NCBI GenBank assembly: GCA_963971405.1
Contig: OZ020485.1
Location: forward strand, 36,537,921 to 36,601,920
Reading direction: 5' to 3'
DNA length: 64,000 bases
Source: Psococerastis gibbosa
Lineage: Eukaryota; Arthropoda; Insecta; Psocodea; Psocidae
Both the position numbers and the translations under genes were made by a program. A model generated the notes under the pieces. The model was not told the origin of the DNA. It did no database searches and saw nothing but the letters and a program-made list of their open reading frames with translations. Positions 45,755 through 57,549 of this stretch are shown in pieces (the first letter of the stretch is position 1; each line of letters begins with the position of its first letter).

Positions 45755-46475
45755 CAATCTTTAAAAAAAGTGTTGCCATCTTGTCAAAAGTCTCCCCGAA
45801 GAGAAGCAAAGCTGATTTGGGCTCCCTCGCCAATTTCCCAAGTTCAAAAAATTATGATCAATATCAATGAAACATTTAATCTTTAACAAGAAAGTGTAAT
45901 AGCCAAGGTGTTTTATTCCCAAATTATTCTACACAAAATGTGTTTTCCATCTCTTCAAAATTCAGTCTGACTGAAACCACTTGGCGTGAAACACGTGGTC
46001 AGTCAGTCAGTCATTCAGTCAAATAAATCAAGCATGGGCTTACGCCCGTAACGTGTCAGTCTTCTGTCGTGTTTATTGACCCGTCGTGATTCAGATGTTG
46101 AGGAATCGAACCGAAATAAGAAGCTTGGGGGGTTGGCTCTTTGTGACAGCTGTTGCCGCAGCCATAAATTGCTGTGCGACACCCCCTCGACACTGTTATG
46201 AATGGACTTCCACATCATTTTCCTCATTAGTTTGGAGAAATGACCTTCTACTAGTGCGAATTAAGTAAATTGCATTTTCCACGGTTTCTATGACTGGTGA
46301 TTATGGGGCTGACAAATGAAACATATATTTTATTTATACAGTATTTGTATTGTGCGTTATTAAAAAAAAAATATTATTATAAAATAGTGCGTAAACGTAG
46401 GCGACGTATACCTACTGTTAGTATTATTACAATAAAACGCTCTAGCTCACAATGCATCTCCTTTAAATGCCTCTT
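45755..46475. other. non-coding stretch, nothing assigned
   Basis: No motif recognised. Confidence 0.5.
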
Positions 46476-46477
46476 TT

Positions 46478-46800
46478 AGCTAATATTGGCGATCATCATG
46501 GCAATTTGGAGACTGATTACTGAAATTTGGAGAAAATTGGTGACTGCTGCTCTGAAAAGGGAAGTCGTGCTCTTGCCAAACCACTACCGCAGGTTTTTCA
46601 ATAATGATGCCGGGGGCCCTCAGTCCTTTTAGCTTCCCTTGGATTACAACATGCAGAACTCGATATTTTTCGTTCCTCAGCACAGGCCCAAAGTAAGTTA
46701 GTTTCCGTTTCATACGCAGCAGCAACTCGGCTATCCATTCCCCTAACGACCTCGGCATTAGGGACACGATCTCAATATGCCCAGCATTCGTCTGTATTTT
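46478..46800 (-). pseudogene. 5'-truncated LINE 3' end (family L), copy d
   Basis: Reads RSLGEWIAELLLRMKRKLTY, FGPVLRNEKYRVLHVVIQGK, then LKGLRAPG. It keeps the KRKLTYFGxVLRNEKYR block upstream of the part seen in copy a, so it is one of the longest copies. After APG the frame diverges (IIIEKPAVVVWQEHD). The end CAAATTGCCATGATGATCGCC (inverse) is shared with copies b and e. Confidence 0.73.
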
Positions 46801-46804
46801 CATA

Positions 46805-48250
46805 TTGCAAATGCACTGATTCCGTCCTCCATAGCTTGGGACAACGTCCATCCCTCCATACCTCAGAGTATTGTACTCTAATGTGTATTGGTATATATAC
46901 AATTTTGATAAACGTACTTGGTCTGTTTTCAGTGCTGTCAAACTATTCTTATTTAGTAAGCATAAAAGTAAGTAGGCTACTAGTAGGTTGTACCTCCCAT
47001 TGATATCATCACTTGCATGATATACAGACGACAAAGTTGATGAGTACACATGAGAAAATAGCGGAGCAAGATTCGCTATATATGAGGAGTGACGGTGATG
47101 GTCACCCAACACAAGGTGTAAAATGTTCAGCACATTTCAATTTCACAGGACTGCCAGTGGTTTATAGTCCCGCCCCGGGCTTTTAATTACAGGCGATAGA
47201 ACAGCCAGAAAAGAGGGTTCCGTTTTATAATCAGAAACACCTCTGTAATGTATGGGAATTTTAAAATTTCCTATTGCTTTTTTCACATCAAATATAAATT
47301 AGAATTCGCTTTTAGCAATTCATTAGCTTTATGCAACCTTGTAGTATTATTATAAATTCGCAGTCAATAAATGAATAAAGTCAAAATATTGGCTTTCTAT
47401 GAACCATTGCAGCACGTAGGTAATATTTCAAGAAACAAATATTTATTCCGCAATAAATAAAGTGAAACAGACACAGCAGAAATGTCACTTTGACATGCTC
47501 AAATACAGTATGTACTGCAATATGAAATACGAATAATAGAAAAATTAACGAAAATACACAAATGTATTATTATTTTAATAAATAGTAATTTAGGTATGGA
47601 AATTAAAATAAAAAAACGCATATTCAGTGCTAGGTGGCTCAAATGAAATGAGAAATAATTATCTTTCGCAATACATAATTTGAAACCTTCAATTATTTTA
47701 TTTATTATTTTTATACAAGGACGAATCCTAGCACCCCACTGCTGCTGGAAATGCTGAGTTCTGTTTAGCATACTTGGAAGGTTTCCAAGGACTTAAAACT
47801 TCCTTTGCTGATCTACTTCTTTATGCCGGTACATCTTTGCTGCATTAATCGGAAGTCGTTCCTATGACATTACACTAGAAAGCAAGCCACTGGAATTCCT
47901 TAAATGAGACGAGAAAAAATTCAAGAAAGGTACTCACATGAAAGATAAGTTGTTGATGTTACTTGGCCCGTACTCCGCTTAGTCGAGAGTAAAAGGATTT
48001 TTAATGTAAATTAAAACGGGGTTTAAAGTATAGCTATTAAATTAATAATTGTTCCGCTACGTAAGTCAGATTTCATAGTGAACATAAATCAAGAAAGGCT
48101 TGAAAAGGAAGAGAAATACAGTGGAAGGGCAGCTGTACAAGATTTGAATTTTTCCGCGCTGAAACTAGAATCCTCGCATCTAATATTAAATTCTCTTTCA
48201 CGGAGTGGTACTGCTCTGCATGTTATTTACAAGGGGAAGGTACGTTTCAG
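46805..48250. other. non-coding stretch, nothing assigned
   Basis: The minus frame running upstream of copy d to 47133 shows no LINE motif and is probably chance read-through. The remainder is AT-rich. Confidence 0.5.
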
Positions 48251-48257
48251 CAAATAT

Positions 48258-48412
48258 TACATTTCCGTCGCTGAGCAGTTCTAACCCTGTTGACTGGACC
48301 GAAACGCTAAACTATCTTCCTCTAAACACACAGCATTTTGCTTTCTTTGGCGTGAAAATCCTTGGGGAATCTAGAATCAGACTTCAGACCTTCATCATAG
48401 GGGGAGTGCCAC
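48258..48412 (-). repeat. interspersed repeat family C, copy 1
   Basis: CATTTCCGTCGCTGAGCAGT, then GTTGACTGGACCGAAACGCT, CACAGCATTTTGCTTTCTTT and GGCGTGAAAATCCTTGGGGA recur almost unchanged at 49963-50108. On the minus strand both copies translate as SDSRFPKDFHAKESKMLCV. Identity of the parent element is unknown. Confidence 0.75.
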
Positions 48413-48429
48413 AATGCAGAAAGGGTGCG

Positions 48430-49960
48430 GGTGGTAATTAAAGTGGAAGGACCATATTCCTCACAACGACTATTAAAAAAATTAATAAAAATAACAATAA
48501 ACGACAATAAATAACTTAAAGCAAAACTTTTAACTTGGGTCAGTTCCAAGACAGGCCCAAAATTCGCCCAATGGAAAATAACGACAATTTCCTTTCACCC
48601 ATATCTTTTTTTACACCCCAACCCTACGTTTGACATTAGTAGGCTAGATATGAAGATAAAGATAGAAAGATAACCCTTTTCCGCAAATCCGTATCAGTTC
48701 TGTAGTTAAGTTTCCTCTATATAAGTGCCGGTAAACAATTTGAAAGTTCGCGTACATTTTCAATGGCATCACATAATATCATAAACAATAGCGTTGTACA
48801 ATAGTGCCAACTTTTAGGTTTTAAAAGCAAAAGACCTTGTAGTAGCCATTCTCGGCTATAATTTTTACATTAAGAAAAGGTCTCAATTTTCACTTGACCA
48901 CTGTCCTATTTGCGATGGAACACTTGCATCAGCAACAGCAACAGTCGCATTTTCCCTCAACAGGTGAAAGTAAGGTATCCATTAGAGCTAGGTGGAGGTG
49001 GGGGGAAAGAAATTATTTACTATATAATGTATGATATGTAATGGCGAATTTTGAATATAGTCTATTCTGTCGTCAATATGATGAATAAAAATTCACCGAT
49101 AGTAGAAGTCTGCGATTATTTCGCCAATTTCATTTAACAACAAGAATAAGGTAATTACCTTTAGTAAATTACATGAATTTTGAGCGTTGGCAACAACGTT
49201 AACACTTTAAAACCCCTCATAAATAGTTTTATTTGCGATCAATATTAATTACTGTTTAAGTAATAGTAATATTTAAAATCGAAACTTCATGCCAGTTACA
49301 ACATACCTAAAACTTGTCCATGTATGTGTTTTATTATTCACGTTTCCTTCTAAAATTAACAGAATCATTGATAGTGCAACGTTCTCCCTTTTTAGAATTC
49401 TAAAAAAAAGGAACTAAACTATGCAAAAGAGTGAGCGAGTGAGTTGTTCATTTGAGTTGGTAATATATTTTGTTGGGAAATTATACGTTTACTGGTTCAG
49501 CCATTATGAAAGGAAAAGGGACGTGAGTTTCAAAAATTGGTAGAGCTCGTTGTTGAAGACGACAATCCAATTTGCGGTATAATTTCATTTAATCTCCGAT
49601 GAAACGGGAAGCATTATACCTGGTAATTTCTGCCGTGCGAGGATTAGAATCAGGTTAGTTTCATTTTTCACTTTTTTAACATTCCCCGCTGCCAGGATTT
49701 TCATCCCTTTCCCGCTCTGTCGACACATACCGTAAATTCTCCGTGTCCTTGATTTTTTCGTATGGTTTCTGCATCTGTATCATTGTTACAATAAAGCGAA
49801 TAGTTTCGAGTTGAAACCCCACTTGTTACTAGCATTATGACCCTTCAATATTTATAGAGAACTGTCATTTTCCATGGCAGAATCTCGCAATTATAATTAT
49901 CATTTATAATTACATGAGATTCTTAATATACTATAGTACAAAAAGGAGTAGGCTATACAT
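48430..49960. other. non-coding stretch, nothing assigned
   Basis: AT-rich sequence between the two family C copies; no exon or repeat recognised. Confidence 0.5.
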
Positions 49961-49962
49961 TT

Positions 49963-50108
49963 CCGTCGCTGGACTGATCTTACCCTGTTGACTGGACCGA
50001 AACGCTAAACTATCTTCCTCTGAACACACAGCATTTTGCTTTCTTTGGCGTGAAAATCCTTGGGGAATCTAGAATCAGACTCCAGATTTTCATCATAGGA
50101 GTGCCACT
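49963..50108 (-). repeat. interspersed repeat family C, copy 2
   Basis: Second copy, same orientation, 1.7 kb from the first and about 90 percent or more identical by eye. The flanking sequences differ, so it is a dispersed repeat and not a local tandem duplication. Confidence 0.75.
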
Positions 50109-50114
50109 GTACTG

Positions 50115-51470
50115 CGGACAAATAGGAGTATACCGGCTTAAAATAACCATGAGTATAGTAAATAGTAAAAATAATTAATAATAGATGCAAGCAAAACTTG
50201 TTTAATTTTTATAGGGAAGTAAATAAACCATAATGTTACGGAAGAAATTAAATTTTTGAACGCATAAATTGAAGTGTACTACGCCATCGACAGTTAATAA
50301 GGTAAATTAAATTGATAATAGCGACAAAAGAACATTGATGCTTTAAAGAACTGACGAGAGAACCGACCATAAAAAACCAATCAAAGAAGTCAATCAAATG
50401 CTCAAAAGAACAAAGCCACAGTGAATAAAATGAAATTAACTTCTTTGTCATTTCTGACACAATATTTGTTGGTCGAATAAAGAAGAGGGAAGAAAAGACA
50501 CAAGGAAGGAAATATTTTCGTCCCTTATCTCTCCGCCATCCTTTTCGCTTTACGCTGGCTTGATCGAATTTCATAACCCCTTTGATTATCTTCTTCTTTG
50601 ATCTTTAAATTACCTACGAGTTCAATCATGATGACCGGAACTCGAGACTCTACGGCGGAAGCACACCAAGCAACGAGCATCCTCTTCCTCCTTCCTTTCA
50701 AACCGACAATTGGATTACACGTAGTGTTAGAGTACGTGTCTTGCAAACAACTCACCCATCTTTGTTGTTTTCTCAATAGAATTGGAAATATGTTTTCAGC
50801 TAGGCTATGATCAAGTCATGTCCATGAAAGCAAAGTGCTATAACATGCTACATAAGTCTTAAGTCTTAAGCAAAAAGCCTCATATGAATACCCAGATAGT
50901 AAGAAAGTTTCTACACGACCGGACATGTAGTACGATAAGCTCTAGTGTAAGGACGTCAATGTTCTTAAAAAAAAAAAAAAAAAAAACACGGAGAAAGAAG
51001 CGATTTGGCCAAGATTTATACTGTTAGTATTTCAGATGCAAACTCGGGACATTTCACCACAATGACACAGGCCTATTTTTTTTTGTTTTTTGTTTTTGTT
51101 TGTTTGTCCTCACTGGTTACTCCACCAAGTGAGGGAAATATATTGAAAAAAATCAAATTGAACAAAATGTATATCGGCGCAGGTACCTCAGGATGCAACA
51201 TCCAATGAGGCCCTGGGCCCAAACAAATACATGTCATAACTATTTTAGTTTCCCGTTTGTTACGGGTTTGAATCTAATAAATACCTAGTTATCTTATAAG
51301 GAAAATAAGTAAATTATAATATAATTATAATAATTAATTTAATTAATTAAATAAATTAATTGAACAATCATCATAATTATATTATATAAAAATAGGTAAT
51401 TATATATTATGAGGTAAATAAGGTAAATTAATTGTAAAAGTAATGGTTTAAGAGAGAAAGAGAGAGCTGT
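50115..51470. other. non-coding stretch; A tract and AT-rich low complexity
   Basis: A poly-A tract lies at about 50968-50986. Positions 51290-51425 are nearly pure A and T, with ATTAATTAATT-type repeats. The frames at 50.2-50.8 kb show no domain. Confidence 0.55.
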
Positions 51471-51476
51471 GAGTTT

Positions 51477-51840
51477 TTATACGACTTGGAGCCATTTTTT
51501 AACTAATTTTTTGACATGACCCATACGCTGCTTATTTTTAAGGTAATCAGGCATCCTGTTAAATAATTTGGATACAATCACTGAGTTGGTACGGTCACTA
51601 CGGAACATTTGTATTAGTAAATGTTGGATTACAATAATTATTTAAGATCATTTTGTAATTCAGTAAATTCCTGAAGGAGAGTATGTCACATGGCCTGAAC
51701 AAGTTATCGGTTGGGTACTTTTTTAAGTACCTATCTCGCGGATAATAGGATTTTTACTATCGGCATTGCAACTTCTGCAATGACTAAATGTAGCTGTTGT
51801 GATTATGAACCAATGGAGCCAGGTACGATGGCCTCATAGA
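51477..51840 (-). pseudogene. CR1/jockey-like LINE polymerase C-terminal remnant
   Basis: The minus frame reads IQMFRSDRTNSVIVSKLFNR, MPDYLKNKQRMGHVKKLVKK, WLQVV and a TAA at about 51477. The pattern F-R-x-x-R-T followed by a K/Y-L-F/Y-N-x-x-P-x-x-L/I-K segment and a basic helix is typical of the end of CR1/L2/jockey-type reverse transcriptases. Upstream to about 51840 the sequence looks like decayed coding DNA with many stops. It is a separate lineage from family L. Confidence 0.55.
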
Positions 51841-52165
51841 ATATCTAAGGGCCAATGATTTTAAATACAAGATAGTTATAATTGTATTGTAGTTGCGCAA
51901 AATTAGGCTCTCTGTTTAAGCAATAGTACATTAGGTTGGAATGTCTAATAACGAGTGGACAAGAGCCTTCGAACTTGGACGGACAGAGATCAGACCAATT
52001 AGGAATACTGCAGTACCGTACAACATGTCAATCTTGAGCCGGCTCTTGTAGTTAATTCAGCAGCACTGTCAGCTAAGCCCCTCCAAGTTAAGGGTACCAT
52101 TGCACCATAATACAGAGGCCGAGGATGACTATTTGATTTGTACAATACTACTAGTACTATGTGTA

Positions 52166-52505
52166 CTGAGGATCAGTGGCGTAGCCAAGGGGGGGGGGGG
52201 GGGTCAGCGGGGTCCGGACCCCCCCAAAATTGAGTAAAATAGCATTTTTTTTTAGAGAAAAATCACCGGGGAGACCCCGGTCTCCCTTTTTCCAGTTTTG
52301 TTAATAAAGTTATCGCCTGCAAAATCAAAATATTTTGCCGACAAACTATTTTAACTCTATTAAAAAACAATCCCCCCCCCGGGGGGGGGGGCAGCGCCAA
52401 ATGAAACGCCACCCCATTCGAAAACCTATCGTAAGCGGGCAAACTTTATGAAATCTGGACTGGACCGCCCCCTAAAAAAATTCTGGCTACGCTACTGCTG
52501 AGGAT
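52166..52505. mobile_element. hAT-like MITE, 324 bp, 8-bp TSD CTGAGGAT
   Basis: The element at 52174-52497 begins CAGTGGCGTAGCCAAGG and ends CTGGCTACGCTACTG. CTGAGGAT is perfect at 52166-52173 and 52498-52505. It contains a long G run near 52190 and a C run joined to a G run near 52371-52391. No coding capacity. Confidence 0.9.
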
Positions 52506-52607
52506 TTAATATATGAACTCGGCAAGAATACCTACATTATACAATACTATATAACAAACTCAAAGGATACTACAATTAAAAACAATTATTAACGATCTGC
52601 TTAATTT

Positions 52608-52738
52608 GGCAAGGTAGCGTGCTTGTGCGAGTCTCCATACACCTTTCGGTCGAAGACAGGTACTAAGTTACAGAGGCGACTGAAGTTGTCAATCGGATAC
52701 ATTGTTTTTAAGCGATTTAACATTTATAAAAAAAAAGA
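52608..52738 (+). repeat. SINE family B, copy 3
   Basis: TTTGGCAAGGTAGCGTGCTT, CGAGTCTCCATACACC, then CGGTCGAAGAC (B-box-like), ACAGAGGCGACTGAAGTTGT and CAATCGGATACATTG, with an A-rich tail. Confidence 0.65.
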
Positions 52739-52867
52739 AAGTATTATTGTACAATAAGCAACATTCATAGTATTTTTTATTATTTATGATCAGTACGTAC
52801 TCCGAAAAACTTTGTATTGAAAACTGACACTGAGTCTTGACTGGGAATTTAGGTGCGGGCAGAGGGC

Positions 52868-53200
52868 GAGTAGAGATCTTATCCCTAATGCTGAGGTCCT
52901 GAGGCGAATGGATACAGAAGCCGAGTTTCTGGTGGTGGTTTAGAAACGGAAACTAATATAATTAAGTCATGTGATGATGGACGAAAAGTATCACTTCCAG
53001 CATCAATCTAAGGGGAGATAGAAGGACTGAGGCCTGTCGGCAGAAGAAGAACATCCTGGTTGAAAAACCTGAGACGGTGACTTGGGCAGGAGCACGACTT
53101 CCCTTTTCAGAGCAGCAGTCTCCAAGGTCCAAAATGCCAATCTTTAATAGAAGAGGCATTTAAAGAAGAAGAAGAAGAAGAAGAAGAAGAAGAAGAAAAG
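52868..53200 (+). pseudogene. 5'-truncated LINE 3' end (family L), copy e
   Basis: Begins LIPNAEVLRRMDTEAEFLVV, a stop, then KRKL. This N-A-E-V-L-R-R-M motif precedes the K-R-K-L-x-Y-F-G block in insect endonuclease-reverse transcriptases. It continues as MMDEKYHFQHQS (frame-shifted), then GRRRTSWLKNLR and the FPFQSSSLQGPKCQSL-type end. The tail is a clean AAG microsatellite at about 53162-53197, supporting target-primed insertion with a repeat tail. Confidence 0.75.
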
Positions 53201-53204
53201 GGTA

Positions 53205-54535
53205 TGTTATACATAATTGTTTAATACAATAAGCGCAATAGGAAAGAAAGCTGAAAATTAAAAAGTTAATCCGACTGGCCTGTAGTATGGCAGCATCGTT
53301 TAATGTACGATTTTGCTAGGAATGATTGGAATTATTACGACTCAACTATGGTCGTCCAGCGGCCATCGTTGAATCGCAGTCGTTACAGTCGTTCCCAGCG
53401 AATACGTACCCTTAAAGTAAACTTTACAAAATAACAATGGGAATGAAGCCGCGGAAATTCGACCATAAGATGCAGTAGCTTAAAAATCTGTACACAATTA
53501 TTGAAAAACAAATTCAATGGGACACAAAATGCAATTATAAAATGCAATGTACCTATGGCGATATGCCGATATGTATATTGTATTGTATTTCATATCGGAT
53601 TTTAAAGTTTTTGAATTTTTTAGAATTTTTGCATTATGATGGAAAGACGTGGTTTTCAAACACTTGTACCTTGAGACCCAATTTCTGTTATTAAGACTGT
53701 AGGAGTTCCTTTTCAATATTCCGCTTGATATGTGAACTGCTGGTGGCAGTGTAAAATGCTTATTTTTCAATAAAAACTGTGCGACAAAAATACGGTAAGC
53801 ATTTGAATTTTATTATTCAAACTCTATGTCAACACATTAACTCTTGAAATCTCATCACTTTCGCTTCCTCTGAGACATTACGAAGGAACAGTCGGAAAAG
53901 TAGTTGCGCCCATTTTAATTTATTCTCTCAAGGAAAGCACTTACTCCTTTTCGGAGCGCCTCAAGCTTTCCCAAGTAGTGAAAGTGTGAAGATGGCAAAG
54001 AGGGATAGGGAGAAAAAAATGAAATAAACATGATGAAAGTGGACGCGAGTGGGGCAGCAGGGGAGCTCTTTGAATGCTTTGTGCCATGCACAGGCCTTGA
54101 AAAGGTAATTAGCCTCTAGCCTCTGAATGTTAACAACCCTCATTAAATCTCGGTTTTATATCACTGCTGCTGAGAAAAAATAATGCTATCAATTGATCCT
54201 AACGGTCGCACCTTATGATATTTTAAATTTATAAGAATTTATAAGAATTTCTCCCCTCTGATCTCTCATCTCACAGCTCCGACTTCTTTCATTTCATTGA
54301 TAAGTTCCCCGAGAACCCGCAGCAACTTGCTGCAAATGTAATTAATTTCCTTTCTAAATTTCCATATTATTAGCAGAATGGAGCGAATTTTGAATGCAGA
54401 ATTTTACTTTAGAAAAACGACTGAAGGAGTTCAGTTCAAGGTGGGAGCCTATTTTTTTCTTCTGCCAGCCAATGCAATTATATTTTCAATAATAATGTGT
54501 AATTTCTGGATCAAATGTGGCTGATATAGTTAAGT
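53205..54535. other. non-coding stretch, nothing assigned
   Basis: No gene or TE end. Around 53940-54420 repeats are absent and several TAATTA-type motifs occur; a regulatory role is possible but unsupported. Confidence 0.4.
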
Positions 54536-54540
54536 CACGA

Positions 54541-54806
54541 CAGTGGCGGATTAAAGGGAAGGGGGCGGCCACCCCACTCAAAGCTACAAAAAAAGACGCA
54601 TTTTCTATCACATAGAGTAAACAAATAATTTCGCACATTAGTTTTAAAAAAGCAGAAGAAGGAATTGGCGCGAAAATGTCAATCTCTGTTTACAAGTGTC
54701 TATTTGCCACGTTTTTACGTTTTTTGTTGTTGTTGACTGGCTTGTAATAGCAAAGCTTCAAATAGCCATCCGCCCGTCCCAAAACGTTTTGTTTAATCCG
54801 CCACTG
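54541..54806. mobile_element. hAT-like MITE, 266 bp, degraded TSD
   Basis: Begins CAGTGGCGGATTAAAGGG and ends TTTAATCCGCCACTG, an exact inverse over 15 bp. Flanking octamers AGTCACGA and AGTGGAGA match at only five of eight positions, so the duplication has decayed or the insertion is atypical. Confidence 0.75.
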
Positions 54807-55064
54807 AGTGGAGATTAAAAGAATTGTCTGGAAAACGGAACGCATTGAATCATACCTATACCTAGGTACAGCTTAAAGATAGATATCGTAATTAGACATG
54901 CAAAAACAACTCGGACGACGAATGAACTCAGTAAGTTATATTCGTTTAGACTCCCCAAAATTGCACACTCGAATACTGTCCCAATATTTGATAAAATAAA
55001 TATGGGTTTAAGAAAATGGGGCAAATGCAATGCCTACATTCAGATTCAGTTAATTGTATATACT

Positions 55065-55256
55065 TCTTTGATCAAGGCCGTAGCCAAGGGGGGGTTCATG
55101 GGGGTTCAACCCCCCCCCCCCCGAAATGGAATGGCTTGACACTAGATAGAATCGGTCTTTGAAAGGAAAAATAAAAATTACTATGTAATATCCAATGAAA
55201 TTTCTTAAACCCCCCCCCCCCGGGAAAAAAATCCTGGCTACGGCCTTGTCTTTGAT
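55065..55256. mobile_element. hAT-like MITE, 176 bp, 8-bp TSD TCTTTGAT
   Basis: The element at 55073-55248 begins CAAGGCCGTAGCCAAGG and ends CTGGCTACGGCCTTG. TCTTTGAT is perfect at 55065-55072 and 55249-55256. C runs lie near 55112 and 55210. The tips are close to those of the 52.2-kb element (GTAGCCAAGG core). Confidence 0.9.
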
Positions 55257-55308
55257 TTAATAAATTCCAGCGATATTCGGCTTTGACTCATAACTTATGA
55301 CAATATTA

Positions 55309-56152
55309 AAGAACCGGTCCGAGTTTACTCGAACATGCTTTCCAATTTATCAATATTAGTAGATAGAGAAAATGAGTAATTTCATGGTAAATAATTTTCA
55401 TATTGATAAATTTCCGAAATCTCGGGGGAGGGGGGGGGGGTTGTCCACCTGACGTCACTGGTGGTGAGGTAAATTATAGATAGGTCAGACCAACACATTA
55501 CCACACAGCAATACTGGCAGGGCACGCAATGCATTTGAGCGTAAATTTTCTATCATTTTTTCAAAAAAAACATTTTTTTTTCAAAACCAAATACTTTTCC
55601 GGGAAAGCAACCTGTCCGGTTTCGTTACTCAATTTAACACCTAAAACATACCTGAAGGTAGAAATCATCGATAGGAAGGTTTCGCAGAAAAAATATTTTT
55701 TAGTCATTTTTCATTAAAATTTAGTTATTTTTATTTTTTTACCCCCAGAAGTAAACTCTCAAGGGGCAAGCGACCCCCCGCATTTTCTTAACATTAGTAA
55801 CGACTACAATATATGTGAATTTAAAAGAAATCGTTGGAGCGGTTTTTGGGAAATAATTTTTTTAGATGTTTTTTCGAAGTTTTTTGAAATTAAAAACCCC
55901 CCAAATTGAGTTAGCCCGAAATAAAAAAAAATGGTCCCGAGGTATGATTTTTGTGAACCTACGGGCCGAATTTCATCAAAATCGACTGAGTAGTTTGCTT
56001 GGATATCGACGAACAGACAGACAGACAGACAATTCGTAAAAACCACTTTTTTGGGTTCCTGGGACCTTAAAACATGTAAAACGTTTAAATCTCGGAATCG
56101 AAAATTTCGACCGTCACAAAGCTTTCCTTATACTACGTATAAATTGGAAAGC
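55309..56152 (+). repeat. interspersed repeat family X, copy 4 (844 bp)
   Basis: AAGAACCGGTCCGAG at the left, CGTATAAATTGGAAAGC at the right, followed by an AATAATAATA tail. It contains every internal landmark of copies 1 and 2, including a clean CAGACAGACAGACAGACA microsatellite and GACGTCACTGG. Confidence 0.87.
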
Positions 56153-56193
56153 AATAATAATAAGCGGAGGATAAGTTTTAACGTTACGTTACG

Positions 56194-56391
56194 TTAAGGT
56201 GGCTCCATCGGCCCGTGAGGACCTCTCGCCTGTCGCACCAAGCCCCTCCAAAGCGCGCGATTCTCCGCCAACACCCTCCATGCTTCGAAGTGGATGCTGC
56301 AGGCTCTCAGATCCTCGAAGAGCTGGTCCGACCATCTCTTCCTATGTCGCCCCTGTGGTCGGATGTCTGCTGATTGGGCTTGCCACATAAG
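56194..56391 (-). pseudogene. LINE polymerase C-terminal remnant
   Basis: Reads QAQSADIRPQGRHRKRWSDQ, LFEDLRACSIHFEAWRVLAE, NRALWRGLVRQARGPHGP. The R-x-R-K-R-W-x-D-x-x-x-x-D-L motif followed by W-x-x-L-A-x-x-R-x-x-W-R-x-L-V is the characteristic C-terminus of jockey/R1/RTE-like endonuclease-reverse transcriptases. It is intact over about 65 residues, so it is younger than the 12.6- and 57.4-kb relics. Confidence 0.75.
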
Positions 56392-56399
56392 TTTTAAGA

Positions 56400-57395
56400 G
56401 CGATTTAATTAAATATGAAGCATTTTTGGCGTATTCCTGGGGTTCTAAGGAAATTGTAGATAAGACGTGTAGTTTGGTGCACGCAGCACTTTATTTTCGG
56501 TACAAAATCGTCCAGCGGTCATAGCGGAATAATGAAACTGTCCCTAGAAATCATAAGATTAATTAGTCACATTAAATTAAATTTAAAATACTTTCCAAGT
56601 TTTATAGAAGAGGAAATCCCCTGATACACTGTTAGGTAAGCAACTATGTTTTTTCCATAGGAATTGAAAACCATGAATAAAGCCGGTTCAGTGGCAAATG
56701 GGCTGCTGAGAAAGCCTTTGGAATCTTCCAGTGGAGTTTCGGTAAAAGAACGTAAGGGAGCCACAGGTGCTATGGTGTGTAACGATGGGGGAAAGGATGT
56801 AACTACTGGCAATATCAACTTGTTCGTTTATTGCTCTCGAATGGGACCTTCAGTTTTCACCCACAACACGTCCAATATCCCAACCACCCCCCCCCCCCCC
56901 ACATACCCACCTCGAGCCCCCGTCCATCCGTACCCACCGTTACACAAAGGACACTTTGGTGACCTACCCAGAATGTATTAGAGTAGACAACCTCCTGCTA
57001 GTTTACATTTATTGAAATTTTGAAGTATGTACGCCATTATCAGATGTTAACTCTGGCATACTCAAGCCCTCCTGAAAAATCAACCGTAATGGACTTAGCC
57101 CCGTTTGCTTCCATACCACTCAATTATAATATGTCTACTATTTCCTTGGCTGGTGCCATAAGCCACGTTCCTTTAACTATGTAAGTCACGCCATTTAAAA
57201 ACATGTAGACAAGTCAGTAATTTTTTAGAAAAAAAAATCACGTTATTAACGGTTTCAAGTATACTTAACTGTCTGTAGTAAAGAAAGAGTAAGATTACTG
57301 AGAATTGGGTAAAACTTGATTGACATCACTGATACATTCATGATCCTTCAGTTTTTCTTTAGAAAGAAAGAGTAGGCTACGAAACAAAAAGCAAA
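56400..57395. other. non-coding stretch, nothing assigned
   Basis: A C run lies near 56888. The frame at 56664-56981 is proline-rich only because it crosses that run. Confidence 0.5.
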
Positions 57396-57397
57396 AA

Positions 57398-57545
57398 TGA
57401 CAGGAAGACGACTGGCCGGACGTCCTCGAAAACGATGGGAGGATGAGTTGGAAACAGACCTTCGTGAGTTGTGAGTCCGTAGATGGTGGACTGAAGGAGT
57501 GCTGTCGAGCAGGCCAAAGCTCATCAAGGGCTGTAGAGACAGAAG
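57398..57545 (+). pseudogene. short LINE polymerase C-terminal relic
   Basis: MTGRRLAGRPRKRWEDELET, then DLREL and a TGA. The GRPRKRWEDxLxxDL motif is the same LINE C-terminal block as at 56.2 kb. The sequence beyond the stop does not continue the motif. Confidence 0.6.
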
Positions 57546-57549
57546 ATGT

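Noticed and set aside
46800-47133. N-terminal extension of the 217-codon minus frame at 46480-47133 as a real protein
   Set aside because: Only the last third matches LINE motifs; the upstream part shows no domain and is probably chance read-through.
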